Origin: Mucor mucedo
Taxonomy: Eukaryota; Mucoromycota; Mucoromycetes; Mucorales; Mucoraceae
Direction of reading: 5' to 3'
Assembly: GCF_025094135.1 (NCBI RefSeq)
Contig: NW_026252287.1
Coordinates: 434,001 to 498,000 of the forward strand
DNA: 64,000 nt
Part shown: one piece after another, positions 51,244 to 62,688 of the stretch
Position numbering within the stretch: position 1 is the stretch's first letter
Layout of the letters: each line of letters starts with the position of its first letter
The notes under the pieces: model-generated
What the model saw: the letters and a program-made list of their open reading frames with translations, nothing else
Database searches by the model: none
Told to the model about the DNA's origin: nothing
Program-made: the position numbers and the translations under genes

Positions 51244-52542
51244 TTACAAGAAGAAGTGAGTATATTGTCTACTTTCAACATGAACTTCCATATCAGTTAA
51301 TTTATATTCATTCAATTCTTGCTTGATTTTCATTGCCATAATATGAGTTAATTTTTGACAAGTGGAGTTAGTATCACAGCGACGATCGTAATCAGCGGGC
51401 GCAAAAGTTTCATGAACTTGAATGGTACTGCAAAATTGAATTCTTCTTGTTTCGATACCAAGTGTACTCGTTGAAGAAGAAGCGGGTTTTAATTTGGGAG
51501 AGCCATGTAATCCTAAGCCGTAGTGGAAACCTACAAGCGTCGATGGTTTTTTATTATTGATGTAGTCTTCATCAATTGTCTTGACTTTAGAAGAAGAGGA
51601 TGTAGAAGGCGTTGGCGATGGTAATCCTGTTTCTGGTAAATGAATAAAATTTCTTTGCTGTTGAGGAGGGGGTAATCTACTAAATGAAGAACGTGATGAT
51701 ATGACCGAATTGGGTGAATCAGGAGTGACACTGTTACTACTACTACTGTTATTTGAAGCAGAACGAACTATTATACACATATACTAATTTAGTCTCTGCA
51801 TATTATTTATCATCATGATGCAATGTTTACCTTTCAATCCACCTTTTTTTACATCGACTCGCAATTCAGGTCTTTTTTTATTTTCTTCTTTTACAAGTTG
51901 ACGTAAATCACCAGAGGAATGACGTCTCGTATTGCTTTCCTTAGTCATCTTTTTTGCTGCAGCTGGTGCTGACACTGGTGCCTGTGCTTGTGCCTGCACT
52001 GGTGGTGATGGTGTATTGACACTAGCAGTCTCACCCTTTTGGAACAGACTTGAAAGAGAAGCAATAGATCGACGTCTAAACGATAATTGTTTTGGTGCGG
52101 ATTCGGTAACGGTAGAAGAAAGCGATGTAATAGAGCCGTTTCTTTCATTCAGAGTACCAAGATTACTTGTAGGAGGTTGGTTCTTTAAGTTGTTCATACT
52201 GAATACTTTGCGAAGTTTTTTTGTTAATGATAATTTGGTATTCATTGACATGTCTGATTGAATAGACATGGCAGACGTAGTGGAGGCTATGGAGGGTCTT
52301 CTTTCACTATTTAAAGTGATTACACTGCGCCGTCTACCATCAATGGATGATGCTTGTGATGATGGAGATGGTGGTGGAGGTTTTCTGGTTCGGTTATTAT
52401 TGATGATTGGTGTGGATGTGGATTTTTGTACTTGGATTTGGGAGCTTGAACTTGAGGTGTTACTCGAAACTCTTGTACGTGGTCGATTCAGCTTCTTTTG
52501 TTGTTGATAATACTGAGCTGCATTATTATACTGCCCTTGTGC

Positions 52543-52574
<32 letters not shown>

Positions 52575-52935
52575 GAGGCTACACATAATAAACACGTTTT
52601 TTTAGTTTAGTATAAATTGGGAGGTGAAATAATATAAAATTTACTGCTATTAACCAATTAAATATATAAAAAAAAGTGCATAAAATGTTTAAAAATAACC
52701 TCATAACCAAAAATAGTATTGTTGTACGACTATGGTTGAATAAGGCGCGAAAAATGGCGGAGTGGGGGATGGGAGAAGAAGAGGGGCATTTAATAAAAAA
52801 GGGAGTGGTTTATTTTACCTGGTGATGTTGATCAAATCTTAGCGAGCTAGATAAATAGGTTGCTAACGCAACATCTTCATCGTCGGTTGGTTGTTGCTGT
52901 AATAAGACTGGGTTGTGTTGAATTGTAGTGGCCAT
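51244..52935 (-). CDS. Ser/Gln-rich protein with a conserved C-terminal fungal module
   Basis: Exons 52819-52935, 51831-52578 and 51244-51767 give 462 residues. Most is low complexity: a poly-Gln tract at the start of exon 2, then Ser/Thr/Pro/Arg-rich sequence with repeated RRRS-type sites (RRRSVITL, RRRSIASL) that fit basophilic kinases. The last 70 residues are ordered: TRRIQFCSTIQVHETFAPAD, then YDRRCDTNSTCQKLTHIMAM and KIKQELNEYKLTDMEVHVES. RRIQF fits the RVxF docking pattern of protein phosphatase 1. Similar endings are, as I recall, found in fungal polarity or morphogenesis proteins, but I cannot name the family. Function is not assigned. Confidence 0.72.
52549..52577 (-). repeat. CAA microsatellite (poly-Gln) in the Ser/Gln-rich gene
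   Basis: About ten CAA codons follow the acceptor of exon 2 and encode a Gln run. Confidence 0.85.
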
Positions 52936-55847
52936 AGTGATTAAAGTTTTTTTTTTTTTGAGTTTTTTTTTGTGGGATGTATTATAAGAAAAAGATAGAA
53001 AAAGGATTTACAAAAGGAAAGTAGGAATTAGGAAAGAGAAAGAGAAGAATAAAAGGTTGTTTGTTATTGGTGATTTATATGTGCGTATGTATTTACAAAA
53101 GATTGTAGCAGGTATATTATTCCTTTCGCATCAAGAGATAAAAAAGAAAAGAAAAAAAAAAAAAAAAGGAAAAAAGAAGGGAAGGGCCAAATAAAAAAAA
53201 AAGTAATAAATATAATCATTTTCTTTAGGGTTGTACAAACTATACTCCGCTTGAAACCAATAAATTACTCTATTTATTAACAATTGTTAACAAACATTAT
53301 GATTTAGGAAGTGACAATACAAGACCACATTTCATCTACCGCCTTGTTTAGTGAGGAATGCATCTCGGCACCTTTACTTGACCTTATTACTGACATATAT
53401 AAAAAAGGGCCTCATGTTAGATACTGATTAAAAAATGGTTGGCTCGCGTTCATTTATAAAAGCGCGTTTTTACGTACATATACATAATCGAATGAGGTGT
53501 GACACACAGACTAGGAAAAAATAAATCACATGTTTTTATTTCATGGTAAGAAAGAAAATTTGCATATTAAAATAATATTTGAAGGGCAAAGAACCCCAAA
53601 AAGGGAGAGGGGAGAAAATTAGAATAATCTGTAATTTTATTGCACCCACGTGGTTTTTTCGCTTTTGGATGTATTTATACTTTTTTCTGCAAATTTGGAT
53701 ATTTTGTATATTTTAAAAAACATGAGCTGAATGTGACAGAAAATAAATAATTATTTAATGATCAAAATCCCTTCCATCTTTTTTATTAGGCCAGTATCAC
53801 ATTAATTATTTCTTTTGCACTGTCTGTGTAACTCTAGCGCATTGAGAATAATTAACATTGATTAATTTTACTAACCTACGTATCATAAGTCTCATAATAT
53901 ATATATATATAAAACACTCCTATCAAATAAGGAGCGTACACTCTTAGACCCGTTTCATTCTATAGTCACCTTCTCAGTTCCGAACACTATAAATACACCA
54001 ATTTGCCTGGCGTGATGTCAGAATCTATGGACAGAACAATCAAAACATAAAGGGTTCTTTATTAAAATTACTTTATACATTTCGAGTCTCCAATTAAAAG
54101 AAGATTCTATCAAACAAGCAATTATCAAATATCGCGCCCTTTTTTTTTATTTCATTTTATAGTTTATTGCAATTACTCAAGACTCATAGTAGTCATCACC
54201 AATTGATCTTACCACGACAGATGCATGTACTCCAGACTGTTCATTTAAGGCTGTATTACGAATGAAGCATACAAATAGATAAGAAGTGATACTATTTTAC
54301 TGACTCCTTTGTCTAAATCTCGTTTACATTCTGTTAACAGAGAGGAACGAAATACCTGGGGATATTTAAAATAGAGAGCAGCATTGATATATATCTGACA
54401 GCCTTGCTTTTTTTGGAAATAGATTTTAAAAATACGACACTGAGATTCTATTATGCTGATTCCTCAAACACGATCTTGGATCCTACCTCTTTTAAGTGTT
54501 CTTACAACCAACCATTATTAATCATATGTATAAAAGCATGATGTCTCTATACATGCATTTACAGGTTCCTCAGATGGTGTAGCCCTTATCTACATAATCG
54601 TCTTTTTATATTAATATTGATCGGTGTGTGCTAATTTCTTGTAAAAAGTGGGTCTAAACGAAACGTTAAATCTAGTGTCGTGCCAATTCAACGCCTTAAT
54701 TTCATTATTTAATTATTCAAGTCTCAGCTTGCAGTGGGTTCCTAATACACTCGGGAAACACCTTTTAGTGAGATGATTAGCATAAGTTTGTATAAAATTG
54801 ACAGATTTAATATCCAAGCCATGCTGAGTTAAAAGATATAAGTTGAGCGTTCTTTTAAATGTTCAGTTTTCGTATATCAAGTGTATTGTCTTCTTTTACT
54901 CAATTAAACCATGTTTGTGTTTTATTTTTATAGCTATTGTATCTTTTTTTTTTCGAAAGAGTACTACATACTCAAAGTCAGACTGACTAAAAAGTGACAA
55001 TGATCGTCTCATGATATTACTTCTTCTGATTCCAAAAGATGCACGATGATGAAGCCATTGAGAGAGAAAAAAAACTTGTGATCTTTTTGCTTGCAGTTTT
55101 AGCTTTTTATTTCATCTAGATATTTTGTAATGGTGATATCAAAAGTCATCATGCAGCATATCTTTTTTTTTTTCATATATAAAAAGTAAAGGGGCCATAC
55201 AACTGAAGAAGATATCTAAATTTTATGAGGTAAAAAAAAAAAATTTGTGAGCGCAAATTATGTATTGCCATATATGCTTGTGCAGATAACAAACATGCTG
55301 GCTGACCCGACATGAACTGTATTAAGAATTATTAGGCATATTGTAGATTTTAATAAGATTTATAATCGACGACGGAGGGCCAAACTTATTGTTTCGAAAT
55401 AGAACACGTGTATCCAGTCTCTTTTAAACAAGGGGATTTCTTTTTTCTTATTTGCGTATATTTATCGTACGGTATATTGTAGATTTACAATGGCGTGTCT
55501 TTCTTTTAGGACGCCACATTGTGACAAACGTCAATGGGGGAGACAGATGACAGCACAAGAGAGAATAAATAAATAAAAACGAGGTAGAAAGTCATAATTG
55601 AATGATAACCAGCAAACCGGTATTGCACGATTTTTCGCTAAGCTGTATTTTTACCCGTGGCCATTCGAATTATACGGGCCGAAAAATGATTGACATGCAA
55701 TAATCCTAAATGAACGAAATGTGATCCTCTCCCCCCCCCCCTTTTCCTTGAGTACAACCCCAGCTTTTATATAGATATATAGTTTAACAAATGTCTGTTC
55801 ATCCCCCAAATGCAGGCTATAAATAATCTAGGTATCACGTTTTTTAT
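52936..55847. other. 2.9-kb gene-free region
   Basis: No gene, RNA gene or repeat of note was recognised apart from A/T runs, a TA repeat near 53898-53910 and a C9-10 run near 55732. The first 600 bp hold the promoter of the Ser/Gln-rich gene and the last part is 3' flank of the arrestin-like gene. Confidence 0.55.
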
Positions 55848-57215
55848 TTATGATTTAAAAGCGTAAGGTGGAGGAGGGGGTAATAAAGTAGAGTCCGAAC
55901 TTTCACTCGAGTGTGATGATTCTGCACTGTTTTGTCGCATCATCATTCTATCTTTGCCGATATACTTGGAGCTCTTCTTCTTATAATCTACATAACAGGG
56001 ACAGATGAAGAATCCGGTTCTCTTCTTTGACAACTCATCGGTATCATGATCATCTACTGTTGTATCTGACATGGATTCTTGATACGTGGGCAATGTCGTA
56101 TAGTCTTCCTTTAGGCGACAATCTAGAATTGTGATTGGTGTTTCCAAGTGAATATTCGTCCTCTCGATCGTCTTTACAACGTCATTGGTGCAAGTACCAT
56201 TAGGGGATGGTGGTCTTATCCCTGTCGAAGGTACGCTAAGTTCAATATCGATTTTCAAATTGTGAGAGAAACTCATTTCTTTAAAGTAGGTTGTATGGTT
56301 GAGCGACAAACAATTTGGCAACGTAAAGATGAATCTGTATTGAAAGGGTGTGACACCGAGTGGAACAGCTGCATTTTTTGCGGTGATTGCTCTACGTAAT
56401 TGATGTGCTGGTATATCTGACGTAGGAATCATGGCTTCCTTCATGTGTTCCGAATCAGCTACGTCAATGATGGAACTAAGTTGTAACTTATAATCGTATA
56501 ATTCAACTCTCCGTGCGTTGTATTCGGGTACATAATATAATCTTTTTTCAGTAAGCACAATGTTGATGGATTCTAATTGAACATTCTTTAACTGAGTTGA
56601 TAAATTAATGGAAATAGGAAATTGAGTGCCAGAGGAAACGATAGACTTTTCAATATGAATGGTTGCATCACAAGCGTCTGTTTTTCTTTCAGCCAAGATA
56701 GAGGTGGTAGGTAATGCATAAGAAGCCAATGAAGCATCAGAAGGAGCTAAAGTGCGCAACAACAGGATATTTCGTCTCGATCTTAAATTAGGAGTACTAA
56801 TACCGGGACGTTGTACGGTAGCAGCAATATAATAATAGACTTGGGCCATTTCATCTTCAATGGTTTCCACCAACTTATTAGGAATTAAGAATTCAAACGG
56901 CCAACGATTTAAACCGGCAGGCAAGATTTGGTTTTCCTTCATTGTCAAAATTAGGTTTTGGTCCAGGATTGTTTTTTCATTGTAAATTTTTGTACCACGT
57001 TGACCTAGACCGTCCGGCCATAGCATGTTTGATTTACCCACAAGTTGGACAAGCACTTGACAGGTTGCCATGGGTCGGGATAGCAACAGTTCCACTTCAC
57101 CTCGAAGCACATGTGTAGTCGGATCGGATGGTAGTCCTCTTAGTAAAACAACGGGTTCCGCTAATTCAATCGACAGTTGTTTGCTTCCGGTAAAAAATGG
57201 TACAGCGATAGGCAT
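55848..57215 (-). CDS. Arrestin-related trafficking adaptor
   Basis: Adaptor that links plasma-membrane transporters to a Rsp5/Nedd4-type ubiquitin ligase for endocytosis. A single exon encodes 455 residues. The arrestin N domain spans about residues 10-165 (VVLLRGLPSDPTTHVLRGEV; GLNRWPFEFLIPNKLVETIE). The C domain spans about 170-360 (ATIHIEKSIVSSGTQFPISI; EKRLYYVPEYNARRVELYDY). The tail holds two PY-type motifs, LPTYQES and PPPPYAF, the expected ligase docking sites, and a Ser-rich stretch. It also has a small Cys motif FFICPCYVDYKKK that could be lipid-modified. Confidence 0.88.
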   Translation of the reverse strand: MPIAVPFFTGSKQLSIELAEPVVLLRGLPSDPTTHVLRGEVELLLSRPMATCQVLVQLVGKSNMLWPDGLGQRGTKIYNEKTILDQNLILTMKENQILPAGLNRWPFEFLIPNKLVETIEDEMAQVYYYIAATVQRPGISTPNLRSRRNILLLRTLAPSDASLASYALPTTSILAERKTDACDATIHIEKSIVSSGTQFPISINLSTQLKNVQLESINIVLTEKRLYYVPEYNARRVELYDYKLQLSSIIDVADSEHMKEAMIPTSDIPAHQLRRAITAKNAAVPLGVTPFQYRFIFTLPNCLSLNHTTYFKEMSFSHNLKIDIELSVPSTGIRPPSPNGTCTNDVVKTIERTNIHLETPITILDCRLKEDYTTLPTYQESMSDTTVDDHDTDELSKKRTGFFICPCYVDYKKKSSKYIGKDRMMMRQNSAESSHSSESSDSTLLPPPPPYAFKS

Positions 57216-59161
57216 ATTTTACATATATGAGAGAAAAAAAATTTTTTTTTTTAACTAAAAAAAAAAAAAAAAGGGAAAGGGAAAAAGAGGAACAAAAGAA
57301 TTATATATTCCAATTTTTATACACCCAGTAATTCATGTCCAGTCGTTTCAAGTCGGGATATATTCTGAATAACTGTCAAATGCTACTTGAAAACCCGGCA
57401 CATCTTTTATGGCAACCACATCTAGATTTTTTTTTTAACTTTTTCGATCTCAACCTAGAAGGTCTAAATGGTATATATTTTATCACGGACATTTTATTAT
57501 AGTGTCATGTCTATCTGATACAGTCGTCTTCTTTTTCTGATTAAATGCTCATATCAAGAAACATTACCTATATGCTTAATTCTTCAAGACAATTACAGAC
57601 TTGAATCTTATACTGTGTACTACTCGTCCGTTTTTTTTTTAAAAAAATAAAAAACAAATACCGGCTTGTGTAATGAGGTACATACAACAAATATCGTGTC
57701 TTTATTTTTTTTTTAAAAAAAAAAAAATACCTGATATACCCCGTCAATCAATGCTTATTCCGAGTACCTGGCTTTTAGATTAAATGACCCGTGGGAATTA
57801 TTGTTAACGTTCATTCAATTTTGTACCTCATCCATCAAAAATGAAATACACAGTCTTTTGATGTTGACATTTCATCAAAAAATAGAAAATCGCCATTTTT
57901 TTTTTTTTTTTTTTTTTGCCTGAGCTTGATTCCTAAAGGCGGTATTATGAGTCAAAGGCGGTATTATGACGAAATTTTGAAGTTCCCTCATGTTATGTCG
58001 GTGTACTTCCAAAAAAACAATGTATCGATTAAGCAATCTTGCTTTAAACTTTGTTATAAATATATAAAAAACTGTTGGGGATAAAAAAAAAATTTAACAT
58101 CAGTTGCTTAATTTCTAAATTTATCACTCATTCTCGAATGAGGGAAGAAGCTTTTCATTTTAAAGCAAGTAGTGTCTAGGCACATATAGGTCAATGTATA
58201 CTCACATTGTTATACTACAGTGCGGTCATCGCGTTTGGAAGGCAAATTCATTCTTATACAAAAGACAGGGCGGGGCGTTGTATACCGTTTGTACTCTCTT
58301 TAATCCATTAGGGCTTATTCGGGAGTTAACATATTTAAATTACACGGATTGTGCGATATATAGTAACGGAGCCTAGCTTCCTGCTCGCATTAGTTAGCGG
58401 GGCCAACGGGCTAATCCGAAATAATACGATCATCTGGATAAAATATAGCCAAGGATAAACAGTTGATTTGTATTCGAATAATCACCATGAGGTCAAAATA
58501 TGTGAATAGTAGATACCGGGTAACTCCATATCACGAGGAATTTAACTTTGGATGCTTTTTCAGTGTGTTTTAATAAACTTAATGTGTTGTGTACACACAT
58601 GCAGGTGAATATCCTAAATTTATCATTGAAACAACGCCCCTCTTTCCATTTTACAGTCAGTCTGAACAAACACCAAGAAGAGGGCTAAACAGCTCGCACA
58701 GAGTTCAAGCAATACAGTTAAAACGAATGTAAGCTCCTTCAAGTTTTCTGTTTGTCAGGAGGTCCACCAACAAAGTTTTGTCTTGGTTAACTAGTTTGGC
58801 ATGGAAGAAACAATCAAGTCGCCATTGGCAAAACACAATATACCTGAACCAGCACCTGCTGCTTTGATTTCGTACTGATTCTTTTTTTTCAATGTTGCAA
58901 TCATGATCTTGACAACATTGTCCCACACAAAGAATACTTTATACATTAACGGCACACGTCGATTAGATGCGGCAGTATGACTTAAATGAGCCATGTTATT
59001 TTACCAAGATGCTTATAATTATTACGATGTTAGAAAAGTGTTTCGCTTACAGCATTGGGAATTATTTCAAGAGAAGAAAAATGACAGCTGCGTCCCAGGG
59101 CGGAATAGGCCTTGTATTAATTGTACGCAATAGTTGCAGATAACCCGTCACTTAAATCCGT
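57216..59161. other. 1.9-kb spacer with relics
   Basis: No intact gene. It contains several A/T runs over 12 nt, a 16-bp direct repeat at 57935-57969 and coding-like relics at 58194-58376 (+) and 58705-58994 (-). Confidence 0.5.
58705..58994 (-). pseudogene. Possible frameshifted small gene relic
   Basis: A minus frame starts MAHLSHTAASNRRVPLMYKV, continues VFFVWDNVVKIMIATLKKKN and ENDS at MPN (58794). An overlapping frame continues the protein-like sequence (KLVNQDKTLLVDLLTNRKLE, then GAYIRF) to 58705. A single frameshift near 58795 would join them. No domain was recognised, so it may be a relic or chance. Confidence 0.25.
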
Positions 59162-59390
59162 TACTTATAGGAAAAATTGATAGTCTTAGGTGGTGATTCC
59201 CGCCAGGTTTTACCTATTATTCTACGTGGATTCAAAAGTGATATTATCATTCAGTGCTCGGAGCTATCTTCACTCTCAAGTAGAAACATTAAAGTTAAAA
59301 CATAATATGCGTGCCATACAGGCTGATGATCCTAATATTGCTAAACAATTGCAACAATATGCTGGCTACTTGGTTGAGCATTTGTCATGA
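59162..59390 (+). pseudogene. Relic of a PIF1-like helicase (Helitron-type) gene
   Basis: Two frames together show the PIF1 helicase core. The first has LIVLGGDSRQVLPIILRGFK and SDII, where GGD-x-RQVLP is the classic motif. The second resumes as RSYLHSQVETLKLKHNMRAI, matching the LKLT-x-NMR motif of the same domain, and ends EHLS at 59390. A frameshift near 59250 separates them, and nothing upstream or downstream completes the gene. PIF1-like helicases are carried by Helitron transposons in fungi, so a dead Helitron is the best explanation. Confidence 0.6.
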
Positions 59391-60030
59391 CTACCAACAA
59401 GTCGCAATGACAGGCGCTTGAAAAAGTCGGCCTGTGTCTTTCGTCTCTACAATTATACGTTGCGCTGTCCAGGGTCAGAAGGGAAACGTATTTTTTTCAA
59501 ACGTCTTTTTTTTTGAATCACGAGACGGCCTAACTACACATAAGACAAGAAAAATTGTTACGTCAATTGACATGCCATATTATCTTAACTTCATGGGAAG
59601 ATGAACTTTTGTTTTTCATAAAATATGCTTCACTATCAATGCATGCTACTACTGACAAGTACCGACTTGCTTAAGGTATTTGCAAATGCTTCTATTTTAA
59701 GTAAAGGCCATTATAATCCAATCATTCTGACATAAGCGCTTATTTATCAGTCCAAAAATAACGCCCACTCAGTGACACTTTTAAATTTGGATAAATTACA
59801 GTGTTTAAGAATAAAATATAAAAATTAATCTTATGGACTATCTTGTCTTTTTATCAATCATATAAAAAAAATAAGTTTTTCGTCTCAAATACGACACGGT
59901 TCATGCAATTACGTAATGTTTTAAGCATGATCACGTCTTTTTCAAAAAGCGCATTAGATAATTGATGTTACACGAAAGAGCATATGTAAAGTAATGTGTT
60001 TAAGTTGTTATTTTTTCATTTTCATTAATA

Positions 60031-60399
60031 TTAAAAAACCCAGTTCTCCGCACGCAAGCCCTGGGGAAAAAACGGTGTCTCGCCTATGCGGTTGACAACC
60101 ATACGCTCATGGACAACGCCGCTCAAAATACCCAGTACATCGTCTGACAAATGATCAGGTGGGAATACGAGACCGGAATACCTCAGACATTGCTGCCGTT
60201 TTTTGATTGAAGAAAAAGAAGAAGAAAAGAGTTCTTGATGAAAAAAAAAAAGTGCCTTTTTATATCTTTTTTTTTTCTGTACAAATTGTGGTTGACTTTT
60301 TACTATTCTAGAATAATTTTGGGACTTGTTTTTTTTGGCATGTGATAACTGATGTGACTTTATTCTTAAGGGTGTTGGCTTTATCACCACACTTATCAT
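60031..60399 (-). CDS. Hypothetical small protein or relic
   Basis: The frame encodes 122 residues. The first 70 are Lys/Phe/Ser-rich and look non-coding. The last 55 are better (RQQCLRYSGLVFPPDHLSDD; ILSGVVHERMVVNRIGETPF). The ending NWVF-stop followed by a conserved 3' sequence is partly mirrored near 18160. It could be the 3' end of a repeated element. No domain was recognised. Confidence 0.25.
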   Translation of the reverse strand: MISVVIKPTPLRIKSHQLSHAKKNKSQNYSRIVKSQPQFVQKKKRYKKALFFFHQELFSSSFSSIKKRQQCLRYSGLVFPPDHLSDDVLGILSGVVHERMVVNRIGETPFFPQGLRAENWVF

Positions 60400-60509
60400 C
60401 CAAATTAATTATATATGGGCCTTGTTCCCCCTAATATATATATAAAATTAACTACAACACATGTCCTCTTCATACTTTCAAAAGCTGCATGTTTGTAAAA
60501 TAGAGTATT

Positions 60510-60641
60510 ATGGCAAAAACATTGATTCAACGCTTTTTCTTAAGGACAGCCAATTTTACCTATGCGCCTTTTAAAATATGGGGTCATCGAAGACCAGAAG
60601 CGGAGCCTCCCTCCCCACCTTATTTTTTGTTCCTGAATTGA
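60510..60641 (+). promoter_or_regulatory. Upstream ORF before the F-box gene
   Basis: A 43-codon frame (starts MAKTLIQRFFLRTANFTYAP) ends with TGA only 4 nt before the ATG of the F-box gene at 60646. If it lies in the transcript it would strongly reduce or couple translation of the main ORF. It could instead lie upstream of the transcription start. Confidence 0.35.
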
Positions 60642-60645
60642 AACA

Positions 60646-62688
60646 ATGCACATTCTCAATCTACCTTCGGAAATCCTTCAAAAGATAGTGAACTTTTCAG
60701 AGCCACAATCTCTGCTCGAAATAGCTATTGTTTGTAAGGGGTTGTCTTTGTCTGGTTTTCGGCGTATGTATAGTGAATTGTGCCTGGACGATGAAGGCTT
60801 TAAAGTTACAATGGATCTATTGAAATTGGATGCAAAAAAACGCGACAGATACTTTCAACATGGTTCTTTGGTCAAGCAACTAAAAATTGATGTGCCCGAT
60901 CCAAGTATTGATGATGTGGCTACTTTTGGGGAACCTAATCCACACGACTTTATATCGCTTTTAAATTATTTTCCAAATATTTTGGTTCTGGATGTAAATG
61001 ACACTATCTACGCCGACAGTTGCCTCAGAGGCATTGCTTGTGATACTTCTGGAGTAATTTTACAATATATACAACATATTGTGCCTTCGGTAGAGATAGG
61101 TGGACTTACATCATGGCGTACTCATTTTGCAGCATGTTACGTGCGCCGTAAAACCATCACCAAACTTCAAACACGCTATTACAAAAACATGTTACGTGGA
61201 CGTAATACGTTAGATCTATTGGGTCATTTTAAACAATTGTCTGAACTGACAATTATAAACGACCGTTATGATTTTTTTTTTATGCCGGACATTTTATCAG
61301 CTTGTCCAAAGCTAAAAGTACTCAACTATAAAGACTCTTGTGATGAGTCTAAAGAAACGATGATAGGATCTTTTTTGAAAAACAACCCTTCTTATTGCAA
61401 CATGACGAGTTTAACAACACTGAAACTTTGTGTTCCCTCGATCTCTGCAAATTACCTACAATACATAACGGATTACGTTTCACTAGAACAGCTTCAAACT
61501 CTGGATTTAAAAATGCGTAATGATGATTTTTGTAGCTGGGTAGACAATATGGGGCTGGATAATGTACTTAAGTTTACAAAGAGGTTATGCAGTGTCAGCA
61601 AGTTCCAGCTAACGTGGCCACCTGTTAAAAAAGAAGGGATGATAACACCGAACACATATAGATCAAATATGAGAGAGTTCTTCCAGTTCGTCAAAACATT
61701 TAAAACGGACAATAATACTTTTTTCTCTCTGGTGTTTAGAGATTTCCCGAGGGCTTATCAGGATTTAAATGCAACCGGAGGACTAGACGAAGAAAAATGT
61801 GAAATCTTGCAGAGTCGGATCGAATATAATTCAAAGATAGGATACAGCTTCCGATATAAATTGGAATCTTCTGATTTTAACTTCTCTAAACACAAATTAT
61901 CTAATAATGAAAACGAGCTGAATAGTCGTTTTCCATTAAAAATAGATGGACTGGACAAGATGAATGTCATAAATGCTTGTATCACCAGCAGCTCGATCTG
62001 TTATAATTTTAATCAAGACATACCCTTTCAACTTCTACAGCTTGCATTGATTAATTGTCCCTATCTCGAGTACTATCAATCTACCTTTCATCGCCATGGT
62101 AAAAGACGCTTAACAATAGGTGCTGATATCACTCACAGTTACAGATATTACCAAGACAAACGTTTTAACTTTATACCTTCAAGTACCATAGACAATTTGA
62201 AATCCGTCAAATTTGAGAACTTTTTACCAGAACAACGATTACTGGATCTGGTGTCAACTCATTTGCCAAACATAAATACGTTCGCATGCTTAGGATCTGA
62301 CGTTGATGCTGGCTACTTGAGTAATAGCAGTATTGATCTGACTAATTTCGAAAACCTAGATACCGTTTACTTTGAGGTGGAAAACTTTCAACACGATCTC
62401 AGACATTATGTTGTGCATTTGCAATATACAGATGGGGATGAAAAATGCTTCTACCATAATATACAGTACGTGGAATCATCAAAAGTAAAGTTTTTTGAGG
62501 TCATTCACCCGTGCGATATTCCCCATTCTCTCACCCGAGTTGTGACAATCAAATGTAAAAAGAAGCACAAAATCACCATTGGCTCTTCAACTGTAGGTGT
62601 ACTAGCAGGTATTGTAAACGGTCATCATTTACCCCGCGTTAGCGATGATTGTCATAACTTCTTTAAAACTTTCAAGTGTACCTTTTAA
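60646..62688 (+). CDS. F-box protein with leucine-rich C-terminal part
   Basis: A single exon encodes 680 residues. An F-box-like motif opens the protein (MHILNLPSEILQKIVNFSEP and LLEIAIVCKGLS), predicting binding to Skp1 in an SCF ubiquitin ligase. The rest shows irregular leucine-rich repeats (LGHFKQLSELTIINDRYDFF; ISANYLQYITDYVSLEQLQT, followed by LDLKMR; LPNINTFACLG). Substrates are unknown. Mucoromycete genomes often have many such intronless F-box genes. The next gene at 63230 is a clear paralogue, so this is a tandem family. Confidence 0.85.
   Translation: MHILNLPSEILQKIVNFSEPQSLLEIAIVCKGLSLSGFRRMYSELCLDDEGFKVTMDLLKLDAKKRDRYFQHGSLVKQLKIDVPDPSIDDVATFGEPNPHDFISLLNYFPNILVLDVNDTIYADSCLRGIACDTSGVILQYIQHIVPSVEIGGLTSWRTHFAACYVRRKTITKLQTRYYKNMLRGRNTLDLLGHFKQLSELTIINDRYDFFFMPDILSACPKLKVLNYKDSCDESKETMIGSFLKNNPSYCNMTSLTTLKLCVPSISANYLQYITDYVSLEQLQTLDLKMRNDDFCSWVDNMGLDNVLKFTKRLCSVSKFQLTWPPVKKEGMITPNTYRSNMREFFQFVKTFKTDNNTFFSLVFRDFPRAYQDLNATGGLDEEKCEILQSRIEYNSKIGYSFRYKLESSDFNFSKHKLSNNENELNSRFPLKIDGLDKMNVINACITSSSICYNFNQDIPFQLLQLALINCPYLEYYQSTFHRHGKRRLTIGADITHSYRYYQDKRFNFIPSSTIDNLKSVKFENFLPEQRLLDLVSTHLPNINTFACLGSDVDAGYLSNSSIDLTNFENLDTVYFEVENFQHDLRHYVVHLQYTDGDEKCFYHNIQYVESSKVKFFEVIHPCDIPHSLTRVVTIKCKKKHKITIGSSTVGVLAGIVNGHHLPRVSDDCHNFFKTFKCTF

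Larger units (their letters stand above)
59391..60645. other. Spacer with a weak minus frame and a uORF
   Basis: A 122-codon minus frame (60031-60399) has a protein-like C-terminal half (SGLVFPPDHLSDDVLGILSG, then a GETPFFPQGL ending) but no known domain; its stop lies inside a 30-nt sequence shared with 18135-18164. A 43-codon uORF on + is listed separately. The rest is AT-rich. Confidence 0.4.

Noticed and set aside
51932..52507. + strand frames over the Ser/Gln-rich gene
   Set aside because: Antisense shadows of low-complexity coding sequence.
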